NCBI RefSeq assembly: GCF_026213295.1
Contig: NC_079415.1
Span: 24,210,847-24,274,846 of the forward strand
DNA length: 64,000 bases
Direction of reading: 5' to 3'
Origin: Gadus chalcogrammus
Taxonomy: Eukaryota > Chordata > Actinopteri > Gadiformes > Gadidae
In this document: piece after piece, positions 52,971 through 63,902 of the stretch
Layout of the letters: the number at the start of each line of letters is the position of its first letter
How positions within the stretch are numbered: the first letter of the stretch is position 1
Notes under the pieces: model-generated
What the model saw: the letters and a program-made list of their open reading frames with translations, nothing else
Told to the model about the DNA's origin: nothing
The model's database searches: none
Translations under genes and position numbers: made by a program

Positions 52971-53510
52971 GAAATGCATTATAAACCGGAGGGAGTACGC
53001 TATGTGGGTGTAAAGACTCACTCCCCTCATTCTTTCCCCTGGTCTGTGACTGTGTCGGGGTCAGAGGTTAGAGCCAGGTCAGCGTGGGAGGATGATGTAA
53101 GACGGGGGTTAGTTGCACACTGCAGCTCTCTCAGCCCGGCGTGGCCACATCCTCTACGGGCTGGGAGATCAGTTCCACATTACAACGTTAGAAACAAGGG
53201 GAAAGGACAAACTAATTCAGTTTAAGTGTCAAACGCAATAACGGAAAATAACTGAAATGCTGTGCTGCAAATGTTCTTTGTAAACCCACAAAACCCACTA
53301 GCTACCGACCAGTTAAGCTTTGTTAACACCACATGGAGGCTTTTCGAATAAACATATTTACCTGTAATTCACTTTACATCAAATTTAGTAAATTGGTTAC
53401 CAACGTAATCCCAAACAACAGCCGACGGTTCGCAAAGGAATCCAACATCTGCTGTTGTTTCCAGACTTCACCATCCAGGTTAAAATTCCTCTGTCTCATC
53501 TGAGGAGAGT
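52971..53510. other. Spacer, nothing recognised
   Basis: No repeat family or gene is evident. An 85-codon open stretch (52968-53225) has no recognisable motif. Confidence 0.35.
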
Positions 53511-53568
<58 letters not shown>

Positions 53569-53590
53569 GGTGTGGGGGTGTGGGGGTGTA
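53511..53590 (+). repeat. (GT)n then GGGGTGTG repeats
   Basis: About 27 GT units followed by GTGTGGGGGTGTGGGGGTGT. Confidence 0.95.
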
Positions 53591-53755
53591 GGGTGTATAC
53601 ATAACGCTATCTAACCAGAACAGGTCCATCTCCCCCAGTCCAAACTATGGCCGCGTCTGGCCATCAACACACAACCGTCCACCATTCCTGACCGTTCCAT
53701 CCGGTATGTTTAAATATCAGCCATGTTTGACAACTGTTATTAATTTGTGTTTAGG

Positions 53756-53757
<2 letters not shown>

Positions 53758-53792
<35 letters not shown>

Positions 53793-53940
53793 ACATACAT
53801 ACATACATACATACATACATACATACATACATACATACATACATACATACATACATACATGCAGAAACACGCACACATACACATACATACACACGCACGC
53901 ATGCACACGCACACAAATACACAAACACGTGTACGCACAC
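53758..53940 (+). repeat. (CA)n-(CATA)n compound microsatellite
   Basis: About 14 CA units followed by about 18 CATA units, then degenerate CA with CG and TG steps. Confidence 0.95.
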
Positions 53941-54054
53941 ACAGGACATTGACATGGTAAAGTGTAAATGTTTGTTTTAATGAATGGGATATGAATGAAT
54001 GGAGTTATCTCCTTGAAGGGAAAAACAGCCTATCATCAACATTTAGGACCTTTG

Positions 54055-54410
54055 AGTGCGTATGAAACATTCACCTTCTCAGACAGCGATATATTGTTGT
54101 TTCTCATTCTTCTGACAAATGTATTTATTGTTAGTTGCTCTGGATAAAAGCGTCTGCGCCTGAGTACACGATACGTTGCCGATTCGTCTTTGGCTTCAAG
54201 AACAAGCAGGGAAACCTTTTGTTTGGTCAAATTTAGAAATGGTGTGCGTTATATGAACAAAGATATTATGGCTACATATTGTAATCATAATACCAAATTG
54301 ACATACATTTAGTGCATTTGGCAGACTCTTTTATCCAAAGCGACTTACAATAAGTACATTTGTCAGAAGAAAGAAATACAACAATATATCGCTGTCGGAA
54401 CAGCAAGGAT
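54055..54410. repeat. Short inverted fish repeat
   Basis: GACAGCGATATATTGTTGTT..TTCTTCTGACAAATGTA..TGGATAAAAGCGTCTGC near 54080-54165 is the reverse complement of GCAGACTCTTTTATCCAAAG..TACATTTGTCAGAAGAA..AACAATATATCGCTGTC near 54320-54400. The TTTATCCAAAGCGACTTACA motif is common in teleost dispersed repeats, from memory. Confidence 0.8.
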
Positions 54411-54629
54411 GTTCATAGAACAACTGTCGAGGACAAACAATTGCTAGGCCAAATTATTATTATCAACATTCTGGATTCTGAACCAAAATGTCCACCATCT
54501 ACTGTGTAGCCATCCCAGAGCAGGATCCCAGCCTCTACCCGCAGACCTGATTCAGTAACCAGAGGCTCTGGAGATAAGGCTGGGATCTAACCCCCTCTCC
54601 CTTACACCCACACATTCTACAACCCCCAA

Positions 54630-54770
54630 AGGCACACACACACTTACACTCACACGAACGCACGCGCGTGCACACACACAAACACATGCACACGCACAGG
54701 CACAAACCCGCGCAACCGTGTGCACACACACACGCACACAAACACACGCGCGCACACAAACAGAACCACC
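54630..54770 (+). repeat. Degenerate (CA)n tract
   Basis: CA-rich with frequent CG and CAAA interruptions, suggesting an old repeat. Confidence 0.9.
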
Positions 54771-55725
54771 GTCCTACAGTTCCTATTTACTTTGAACTAT
54801 TTGGTCATTTAGCAGACGCTGCTATTGAAACCCCTTTGTTGATACAGGCCAGGTCATTAGTAGACACGGCCATGTTAACCGTTAAGGACCACTATTGGTA
54901 CCGTCTTACAAGATGGCCCCCGGCAGGAGGCAACTACATTCCCTCTACAAAATGCCGAAATGACAATCGTCAAGCGTTGCAGAGACGGTCAACAATTAGG
55001 GAACACATAAAGCAACACGGTATGCAAGGAAAAATAACTTGGCTAGCCAATGCGGACAGGGGTCCATAGTACTGCATTACGAGCTAAGGCTAAAGGCTGT
55101 TCCACCAATGCGATTCCAGTGCTGGTTCGGAGCCAGTGCTAATCTCAAACCGTTTCTTGGCTTTTCCACATAAATAATCCTGGCTCCGGGCCAGACAAAC
55201 AGGTTCCAACTCAGCACCAACTCCACGCCGGTCCAGAAACAAGAACCAGTGACGTCTAGTACTGGGTTAGCGTAATTTTACACGTTCATTTGACGTGAAT
55301 TTTAACGTCCTGACGCGTTGCTAGGACAACGGGTCGTATGCTCTGACGCTTTGACGTGACTCTACTCTAGCCCTAAAGTCTGTGGAAAATCAAGCTGGTT
55401 CTTGGGGAGTCGGCGTGTAGAACCAACCCTAAACCAGCACCAGGTTTGCGTTGGTAGTAAGGGGGTAAGATACAGTAGACCACGACAGACAAAGACAGTG
55501 AATAAGATATGAAGCCCTCTGATAGGACTACCTTATGACTATCAATGACTGTATCAAGCAGCCGGTAGGGGATTGGGCCATCCTTAACAAGCCTCCTGCT
55601 CATTAAGGATGTCTACATGGAGACCTGTGGACGCTTGGGGCTTCAACACACAACCTGTCAGCTCATGGAGTCGAAGTCATCCCGAGCACTAGACAGTAGC
55701 ACAGATGTGACACACAAACATAAGC
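54771..55725. other. Spacer, nothing recognised
   Basis: No coding or repeat structure was identified except a short GGTCATTTAGCAGACGCTGC piece near 54804 related to the inverted fish repeat. Confidence 0.4.
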
Positions 55726-55727
55726 TT

Positions 55728-55806
55728 TCACCCATGCACGCACAGGCACACACAGGCACGCAAAAACACACACGCACGCAGGCACAAGCACGCACGCACA
55801 CACACG

Positions 55807-55900
<94 letters not shown>
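55728..55900 (+). repeat. (CA)n microsatellite, interrupted then pure
   Basis: Interrupted CA/GCA for about 80 bp, then about 43 pure CA units. Confidence 0.95.
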
Positions 55901-55902
<2 letters not shown>

Positions 55903-56172
55903 TATCCAGATCTGATAGAGGTGCAGCCTGCGTCACACAGGGATGCTGCCTTGTGTCTCCCGACCAGGCCTGCTCCCCCCCAACCCAGCGGGACATGTCT
56001 TCTGCCCCGGTCAGACCCACAACAACATTGTTTAGGTGCTCTTCCAGAGGGGGATGAGGATGCATGAGGGGGAAGTGCCCCTCGTGCTCTAGTGGGGACT
56101 TCCTCTTTCAGACAGTCTCTCCACATGGAACTACCCTCCCTCTCCCATACCTCTGTCTCTATCTCCATCTCC

Positions 56173-56175
56173 ATA

Positions 56176-56228
<53 letters not shown>

Positions 56229-56361
56229 CTCACACACAAGCACACAGACACACGCACAAAAACACACTAACACACACACATAAACACGCACACAAATACA
56301 CACGCACACAGACACACACACACACAAACACACACCTCTATCATAGCTCCATCCCTCTCTG

Positions 56362-56445
<84 letters not shown>

Positions 56446-56450
56446 CCGCT
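56173..56450 (+). repeat. (TA)n, degenerate (CA)n and (CT)n cluster
   Basis: Three different dinucleotide tracts in 280 bp: TA at 56173-56225, interrupted CA at 56230-56335, and CT at 56355-56443. Confidence 0.95.
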
Positions 56451-56544
56451 CTCTCTCAGGATCTTGATAGGTCCGTTTGGCAGAGAGACCGGGTTGCGGG
56501 GGTTAACTCCGTTGGATAGTTTGACCGGCTCTTGAGCCAAACCC

Positions 56545-56675
56545 TTTCAGTTTAGTGCTGCAGCAGACAGAAGTGTCTGGACGGGGACCGAGGGAGTCTT
56601 TGAAACTTTGCCCAGAATTCTGGATGTTTTATACTTCTTAAAATGTATATGCAGGCGGAATCTACCCCTTTGAAG
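56545..56675 (+). other. Possible 5' non-coding exon of gpbar1
   Basis: The segment ends in a strong donor (TTTGAAG|GTAAGGG at 56675/56676), about 2 kb upstream of the coding-exon acceptor at 58693. It contains ATG at 56643. Spliced to 58694, that frame would end in TGA at 58733-58735, directly before an ATG at 58736, i.e. a 24-codon upstream ORF. This is inference from splice motifs only. Confidence 0.35.
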
Positions 56676-57440
56676 GTAAGGGTGTACTAGTTTGTTGAAT
56701 ATAATAACTACGCTGAACAGTACTGAAGACAGTAACTGTGTTTTCTTAAGCCTATATTGTGCTTTTGTATAGTAGGCTTTGTAGCTGGTTGAAAAAAGAG
56801 ACGGCAGACGAGTATTGAAATTATAAAACGGTGATCAAATGAAACAGGCAAGCATACAGAAAGATAAACAGTTTATCAACATACAATAAGAGCAACAGCA
56901 AACTTTTGTTTCTTCTTCTAGAAATGAGTCTGAACAATAATATTTTTAAGATTACTATTTATTATTTCTCATTCCAATATCCAGTCTTGACTCCAGGGGT
57001 TTAAACAAATAAAGACAAATAAACCTTTATATACTGTATATCAATTACATGGATACAAAATACATTATATAAAATATAATGTAGACCATTTATTTTCTTA
57101 ACAGAATGTTGATTCAGACCTCAACTCTGTAATAATGTGTTTATTCTCAAAGCTTTACCCATATTTATTCTTGTTAAAACACTGTTGCTCTGGTAACACA
57201 CTTTACACAGACGCGTTTGTGTTCCTATCACAGGTACTGGATGGTCAGAGATCTGACCACCCGTGTGTGTGTGTGTGTTGTGTGATATCAAAGTGCTTGA
57301 TGCAGTAGCCTCCTCCTGACAACATACACAAAGCTCAATGTAACTCCAGAGTACAGATTCATCTTTAATTAATGGTCCATAGTTTCCTGTCCCAAGTTTT
57401 TGTCGAGATTCCGCATGTTACTCTGGTTGACTTAATGTAC
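56676..57440. other. Presumed intron sequence upstream of gpbar1
   Basis: AT-rich, no repeat or exon recognised apart from a short GTGTGTGTGT at 57261. Confidence 0.4.
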
Positions 57441-57454
57441 TCACTTGTGCACAC

Positions 57455-57521
57455 ACAAACACACACACACACACGCACACACACACACACACACACAGAC
57501 ACACATACACACTCATGCACA

Positions 57522-57559
<38 letters not shown>

Positions 57560-57578
57560 ACATTCACAGAAACACAAC

Positions 57579-57660
<82 letters not shown>
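57455..57660 (+). repeat. Compound (CA)n microsatellite
   Basis: About 200 bp of CA repeats broken at several points by TG and AATACATTC segments; the longest pure run is about 36 units (57586-57658). Confidence 0.95.
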
Positions 57661-57662
<2 letters not shown>

Positions 57663-57907
57663 CACCCACAGAAACACCCACACAAAAACATACACACACA
57701 GACACACACACAAACAAAAACGTTCCCCCTCACACAAACATACGCACACACATTGCCCTCCTCACCTCCTCTCCTCCCCCTCCAGCAGCTGCCTGTAGGT
57801 GGCGATCTCGATGTCCAGCGCACACACACAATTATTTTTGCACACACACCTACATGTCAGCCATGATTAAGTAGGCCGAGGGAATGGTAGAGAAATAGAG
57901 CGAGTGA

Positions 57908-57909
<2 letters not shown>

Positions 57910-57991
<82 letters not shown>
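57910..57991 (+). repeat. (GA)n microsatellite
   Basis: About 41 GA units, uninterrupted. Confidence 0.95.
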
Positions 57992-57996
<5 letters not shown>

Positions 57997-58693
57997 CGAC
58001 AGAACAATGTGTGTGGTGTGACTGGTGGCAGAGGGTCTTGTAACAGAATGGTATCATGTGATTAACGGTGGAACGGTCCAGCTATGTTGCTGCGTGGAGC
58101 ATAAACACTGCTGCTATACTTAATACTGTTATGAATAATGACCTTGCTGTGTTTGTATCACATGGATGTCTGGCATCACCGGTATTCATATATTAATGTC
58201 ATTCTGGGTTTATGTGTTAACAACATTCTTTTCTACGTTAACACATCAATTATCTCTTCATCTTAATGTGTAATCTATCGTTAGCTTGTCCGATATCTGA
58301 CATCCTTCAACCACATCCTCCTCCCCCGGAAAAATGTGACGTGTGTCACCATTTCGTAATTTTGTTTTCCGTAATCTATCGTTTGCACGCCAATCCACTT
58401 TTTTTATTCTACCTGCCAAATGACACAACCTCTGGTTAATTCACGATTGTTTCATCATTGCGAAACAACCCGTGTGTAACGTGTTCAGCAGCCAAAAGGA
58501 AAGGCAGTGGTGTACGAGGGTGGGTGGTGGTCAGATACGTGAGTGTTCCAGAGGTCAGGGGAGAATTCACATGCAATAGATAAAAATCGATTGGCTGGAA
58601 AATGTTGCCGTTTTGCTATTGGCCTGATTGTTGTTTTACCTTAATATTGTTTATTTAAAAATATAAACAAAACATCTCTGTGCTTCCCTCCAG
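57992..58693 (+). other. Region directly upstream of the gpbar1 coding exon
   Basis: No repeat family is recognised. The acceptor TTCCCTCCAG ends at 58693. Unlike the rest of the window it lacks transposon signatures. Confidence 0.4.
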
Positions 58694-58825
58694 GTGTCCA
58701 ACACCTCGACGGCCAGACAGACGGACGCCCTCTGAATGGGTCAACCTTTCCCGTTCCCCAACCCCCCGTCGGGGAACAACCCCCTTACCGTCCTTCCCCG
58801 TCCGTCCCGTGGCGAGGTCTCCGCC

Positions 58826-59896
58826 ATGGGCATGGAGCCCAACCGCTCCGCCCCCTCCTCCCGCTACCCCCTGCTGTCGGCCGAGCAGCTGATCTATGCC
58901 ATCACCGTGCCGCTGTCCACCTCCATCATCCTGGCCAACCTGCTCATCATCCTGGGCATCGCGCTGAACCGCAAGCTGCACAACACGCCCAACTACTTCT
59001 TCCTCAGCCTGCTCGTGGCCGACCTGTGCACGGGCGTGGCCCTGCCCTTCATCCCCTGGATGGGCCTCAACCGCCAGCTCAGCTTCAGCTCCTGCCTGGT
59101 GGCACACGTCTTTCCCAACTTCCTGTTCCTGGCCTTCCTGCTCAACCTGGTGATGGTGCACTACGAGCGCTACACCTGCATCGCCAGCCCGCTGCACTAC
59201 AGCCGGCTGTGGGTGCACCGCCGCTTCCCGCTGGCGCTACTGGTGGTGTGGGCACCGCCACTGCTGTACGCCGCCCTGCCCGCCTTCGGCTGGAACAACT
59301 GGTCCGCCCCGGATTGGGACTACTGCTGCCCCACAGGCGTCGGGGGGCGGATGGAGGAGAGGCGGGCGGAGGCGCCGTGCGCGGCCAATGCCACCTCGTC
59401 CTTCTGCTGCTCGTACCGCCGCGTGTTCCCCAACGCCTTCATCTACTTGGAGGTGTACGGCCTGGTGCTGCCCGCCATCCTGGCCATCGCCGGCATGACG
59501 GGCCGCGTGCTGTGGATCACGCGCGGCCAGCTGCGCGACATCTGCCGGCTGCACCGCTCGCTGGAGCGCGGCGCCGCGGCGTCAGACCGGGAGCAGCGGC
59601 TCCAGCTGCGGTACGCGCGCTGCGTGGCGGCCGTGTCGCTGACCTTCCTGGCGTGCTGGTTGCCCTACGTCATCTACATGCACGTGTGCGTGGCGTTCCT
59701 GCTGAGTGAGACGCGCTGGAGCTCCACTGTGCACATCGTGCTGTCGTGCACGGGTGTGGCCGGCATGGCGGTGGTGCCGCTGGTGCTGGGCATGGCCAAC
59801 CGGCAGTACACCGACCCAGCCAGCCGCATCCTGCTCAAGCTGCGGGCACGCTGGAGGACCAGGCGGCCACAGCACGGCGAGGAGATCGCCCTCTAG
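58826..59896 (+). CDS. G protein-coupled bile acid receptor 1 (TGR5)-like
   Basis: Class A GPCR, plasma membrane; TGR5 senses bile acids and signals through Gs/cAMP (known for the family). I prefer ATG 58826 (CCGCCATGG, strong context; 356 aa), though the frame is open from ATG 58736 (386 aa). Seven hydrophobic segments are visible. In 386-numbering they are about 52-77, 86-108, 120-143, 165-183, 230-258, 295-318 and 330-352. ERY at 144-146 replaces DRY and CWLP lies at 307-310. There are N-glycosylation sites NRS, NWS and NAT. Recall-based similarity to GPBAR1 is strongest at FFLSLLVADLCTGVALP, LPAFGWNNW, YLEVYGLVLPA and RGQLRDICRL. The second extracellular loop has an unusual Cys-rich stretch (DYCCPTG..SSFCCSY). 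Coding is in one exon and is GC-rich, unlike the AT-rich surroundings. No disruption is seen. Confidence 0.82.
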   Translation: MGMEPNRSAPSSRYPLLSAEQLIYAITVPLSTSIILANLLIILGIALNRKLHNTPNYFFLSLLVADLCTGVALPFIPWMGLNRQLSFSSCLVAHVFPNFLFLAFLLNLVMVHYERYTCIASPLHYSRLWVHRRFPLALLVVWAPPLLYAALPAFGWNNWSAPDWDYCCPTGVGGRMEERRAEAPCAANATSSFCCSYRRVFPNAFIYLEVYGLVLPAILAIAGMTGRVLWITRGQLRDICRLHRSLERGAAASDREQRLQLRYARCVAAVSLTFLACWLPYVIYMHVCVAFLLSETRWSSTVHIVLSCTGVAGMAVVPLVLGMANRQYTDPASRILLKLRARWRTRRPQHGEEIAL

Positions 59897-60387
59897 GGGC
59901 CGCGGTGACTTTAGCGGCCGTCCTGGGGTTACGTACAAACTTGCGTCTTGGGGGTTGCCTCGACGCACAACAGATTCTCAGGTCATGCTCGCTAGAGGGG
60001 CCAGAAGACGAACTCCCCCGCTTCGTCTGAGCGCAGGGGGGGACTGTGCGCTGCCTGGTTAGCTTTAAGTTTAAGCCTTAAACTTATGTTTAAGGCGTTA
60101 TGGAAATGCAGATCAGGGGGGAACAGACGTGTGGCGTCTTTGACCTGCGTGGTCTTCGTTCCGACAGGGAGTAACGTTGCATTGGTGTTGACACTGCATT
60201 TGAACGCAATTAAGGACAAAACTGTGGTTGGTGCAAGATATGTTTCTGTGGTTAGTGCACTCGTTTTTTAAACAAATAATTTTTGTGGACGATTTGACAC
60301 AAATGAGCAGTCCAGAAAAGGCCCTAGTTGAAGACACCAGTGTTATGTTGGTGAGCATTGAGAGATACACATGAACGTGTATCAAAC
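59897..60387 (+). other. 3' flank of gpbar1
   Basis: No clear AATAAA close to the stop. GC-rich for about 150 bp, then AT-richer. No repeat recognised until 60388. Confidence 0.4.
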
Positions 60388-60870
60388 CGATTTGATTGGC
60401 TGACGGATGCATCTCCAAAGACTACTCCCCCATCAGTCAGCAACGCCTTCCCACGTCCGTTGACTGACGGAGGTAGTGGGCATGTAGCCCGTGCCCACTA
60501 CCTCCGTCCGTTGACTAATCCCCATTGACTTTGAATGGAGACAGACGCGCAATGCATTGTGGATCCGTCCGTTCCATTGGAGCCTTCGGCGCCGTCAGAA
60601 AGTTGAAAAATTTTCAACTTTTTCGGCAGCGACGGATCCGTCATCCAATCAGATCACGTATGCAAATGAAAGCACTGACGCGACTCAGGCTCTGACGATG
60701 CTGGAAAGCGGGAAATCGGGTAATCTTGCCTCGCAACAAGCAGGAAGAAGCGGGAAGAACCCGGCGAAGCGATTTGATTGGCTGACGGATGCCTCTGCAA
60801 AGACTACTCCCCCATCAGTCAGCCACGCCTTCCCACGTCCGTTGACTGACGGAGGTAGTGGGCATGTAGG
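60388..60870 (+). mobile_element. MITE copy with TGCCCACTAC ends, plus partial copy
   Basis: A full unit runs from about 60490 (GTGCCCACTACCTCCGTCCG) to about 60868 (GACGGAGGTAGTGGGCATG), with inverted ends. The interior has GGATCCGTCCGTTCCATTGG and a TTGAAAAATTTTCAACTTTT hairpin. A partial copy of its right end precedes it (60388-60487). Related full and partial copies lie at 61540-62045. No coding capacity; probably Harbinger-derived, which is an inference. Confidence 0.75.
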
Positions 60871-60949
60871 GTAACCTGACGCTTGATCAGTGTGTGGTGG
60901 TTCAACGCTTCCAACGCTTCAACGCGCCAACGCAGCTAGATGAGTCCAT

Positions 60950-61520
60950 GTCCTTGCAAGTGAACAGAGCGTTCCCTCTTCGTCATAACTATCAAACCAA
61001 ACATCCTTCACATTCACCGAGCGAACATTATGAAAGTAAAATGCACATTTCTCGCTAAAAATGTTTCCATAAACGCATTTAATGGCGTAACTATGTAACT
61101 ATTTCCACCCAGAATAAAGAAAGATGGCGGCCGTGGCTGCGCTGGAGTCCGAGGTAGGAAACCCAAACGCCACCGTGTTTGGGTTCATGATAGAGCTTAG
61201 ATCGGGTTAGATTAAATAATCTCGGATATAAATAACAATAATCGGGTTAAATAACTTCACATGGGGTGTCTGGTGTGTTTCCAGCATTCGCAGTGTTGAT
61301 CAGCAGAGATATAGTCCGCCAAGACGTTGAGGTTGCTTAGCAACCAGAGACTCTGTCCATGCAAGTGAACGGAGCGTTCCCTCTTCGTCATAACTATCAA
61401 ACCAAACATCCTTCACATTCACCGAGCGAACATTATGAAAGTAAAATGCACATTTCTTGCTAGAAATGTTTCCATAAACGCATTTAATGGCGTAACTATG
61501 TTACTATTTCCACCCAGAAT
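60950..61520 (+). repeat. Direct repeat of ~165 bp between the MITEs
   Basis: TCCCTCTTCGTCATAACTAT..CACATTC..ATTATGAAAGTAAAATGCAC occurs at about 60965-61115 and 61375-61520. It shares blocks with the large palindrome arm (CATCCTTCACATTCACCGAG near 17200, TTTCTCGCTA.AAATG). The part between (about 61258-61340) is the inverse of 10870-10970. Confidence 0.75.
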
Positions 61521-61534
61521 AAAGAAAGAAGAAC

Positions 61535-62045
61535 CCGGCGAACCGATTTGATTGGCTGACGGATGCATCTGTAAAGACTACTCCCCCATCAGTCAGCAAC
61601 GCCTTCCCACGTCCGTTGACTGACGGAGGTAGTTGGCATGGAGGGTAACCCTACATGCCCACTACATGCGTCCGTCGACTGATGTGGGAAGGCGTGGCTG
61701 ACTGATGGGGGAGTAGTCTTTGCAGATGCATCCGTCAGCCAATCAAATCGCTTCGCCGGGTTCTTCCCGCTACTTCCTGCTTGTTGCGATGCAAATGACC
61801 CGCTTTCCCGCTTTCCAGTATCGTCAGAGCCCGAGTCGCGTCACAGTGCTTACATTTGCATACGTGATCTGATTGGATGACGGATCCGTCGCTGCCGAAA
61901 AAGTTGAAAATTGTTCAACTTTTTGACTGAGCCATGACTGAGCCGACGGCTCCAACGGAACGGACGGATCCAGAATGCATTACGCGTCCGTCCCCATTGA
62001 AAGTCAATGGGGATCAGTCGACGGACGCATGTAGTGGGCACGGGG
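61535..62045 (-). mobile_element. Inverted MITE copy plus partial copy
   Basis: 61655-62042 is the reverse complement of 60490-60868 (ends GCCCACTACATGCGTCCG and CGGACGCATGTAGTGGGC), preceded by a partial plus-strand copy at 61540-61642. The two full MITEs therefore face each other 0.8 kb apart. Confidence 0.75.
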
Positions 62046-63516
62046 CGTAATGCGGTTGGTGTGGCCGTACCTTTATTGACACAGATATTGTTATTTTTTC
62101 ATCCACAGGACTATTCCTTTGCATGCATTTTAGCCAGCTGAAATGATTAGAATTAAAAGTGACTGAACAAGAACCATAATGTTTTCCACTAATGTAAAGT
62201 CACAAAATGGGGTTGAATATAATTGTGCCAAACTTTGGCCAAACGGGCTAAAACCTCTCATATAACACCAAAATGAATTGGAAGGGGAATGTGATTGGAA
62301 TGTCAATGTGAACAGGGTTTGGGAATCTGATTCTGAATCTGATGTGGCTGTTCATGAGATTCTCAGTGTGAATACGAATTGACTGGGACTTTTGTACCAT
62401 TAGACTTTTCCTTTTGGTTGAATCACTTAAACCAGAGCGTCCACTGGATTTGGAGGTAATCAGTTTAAAGCTGTCCAGGCCTGGATGTGAAGGTTAATCG
62501 CTGGGCCTGTCACAGCTCCAGTGGTCCGCTGAGGGGATTGGGTTCAGCGCTGTGATCAGTGGATTTCCCTGAAGCTTTGATTTGCTCATTGATAACTTTA
62601 AAACCATGAGCCATGTTCGTCTGCTTGTTGTCCGTGTGCATGTGTGCGTGCGTGTGTACATTTGCCTGGGGATTTATTTTGCTTGCATACAGAATGCATC
62701 AACAATGAAAATGAAAAATAAAACAAACTCAATTTTGCAATTCACCCAAAAAATGTATCAAAACAGGTGTTCGTGGTTTCATGTCCTAAATGCCAGGTTG
62801 AGCCATGGGCAGAACCCTCTAAATCAATAGATGATATTGATTCTGATCAATGGGGAATGGGCAGCCTGGTAGAACGAAAGGTGATTCAAAGGCTGAACTG
62901 TTTCTCTAAAGCACTGTTTATGTTTAAGGTTCTGGCTCGTTGCCTGGCTACTCTGCTGCAGACTCCTATCAAGACCAGAGGATGCCGGGTTTAAATCCTG
63001 CTCCCTCCAGCCTGCATAGAGAACACACAAAACAGACACAACCTGATATCTCCCTAATGTGTTTTTAACGATAAGTGTTGGCATTAACTTTAAGGGGGAA
63101 ATGTTATTTATCTCCATGCTTGGGATTCAATAAGGTACCCTACCCTCATCTTATCTTAACAAACACAAAGGAACTAGTACAACCTTTAAAACAGGATTTT
63201 ACATGGTTTATATTGTTTATACATCAGAAAAATATGTTGTTCAAATACACATTAAGACAGTTGAAACTGGGATGAACCAGTTCCATCAGACTTTAACTGA
63301 AGTTTTGGGAAGGTTTGTAGAAAACATGTAACTGTCCCTTCGATACGTAATGTTCATTTGTACACGAGATACTATCTGACGAGTGAACAAAATGACGCAG
63401 CTTTTCAACCACAACGTTCAATACCAAATGTTTCTCTTTTTATTCATCCCAAATTCATTCCAAACATTGTTAAACACCTGTGACATACCACACACACTAA
63501 AATAAGCAACCTTAAC
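62046..63516. other. Unannotated stretch, no gene recognised
   Basis: Longest frames are under 100 codons without recognisable motifs. A tRNA-promoter-like B-box piece (GGGTTTAAATCCTGC near 62987) occurs without a matching A box. Confidence 0.4.
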
Positions 63517-63902
63517 CAGGGGTGCCCACACTTTTTAGGCTTGTGAGCTACTTTCAAAATGATCTACCTACATAAAAAAAGACCTAACATATTTATTTAT
63601 ATATACAGAGTACAAACTCTGATGTCTTGCACTGAATGGAGTCAGCCAGGTTTGCATAGACAGTAGCTGCTGGTAGCAAGTCTCAAGCAGGCTCCCAAAT
63701 TAGCCTCAGTCATGATGGAATGGTGTTTCGACTTAATATTATTCATGTGGGAGAAGGCTGACTGGCATACATAAGTAGAGCCAAATAATGCAGTCAAGGA
63801 AATAGCACATTTAAAGTAAACCGCTTAAATTTTTTTGGGAATGTCACGTAATCTACCCGCACTACCTTTGCGATCGACGGGTCAACGTATTGGGCACCAC
63901 TG
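63517..63902 (-). mobile_element. Short hAT (Charlie-like) with transposase C-terminal remnant
   Basis: Ends CAGGGGTGCCCAC and GTGGGC-type GGGCACCACTG, with a 7-of-8 TSD (ACCTTAAC at 63509-63516, ACCTAAAC at 63903-63910). On the minus strand the interior encodes FGSTYVCQSAFSHMNNIKSK and ACLRLATSSY with a stop between later residues, matching the C-terminal dimerisation region of ZBED5/GTF2IRD2-type hAT transposases. So it is an internal-deletion derivative. Confidence 0.8.

Noticed and set aside
59026..59709. Long alternative frames on both strands across the GPCR
   Set aside because: GC-rich shadow frames of gpbar1; no recognisable motifs.
62850..63010. Possible tRNA-derived SINE (B-box-like GGGTTTAAATCC)
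   Set aside because: No A box at the right distance and no poly(A) or repeat tail; one weak motif is not enough.
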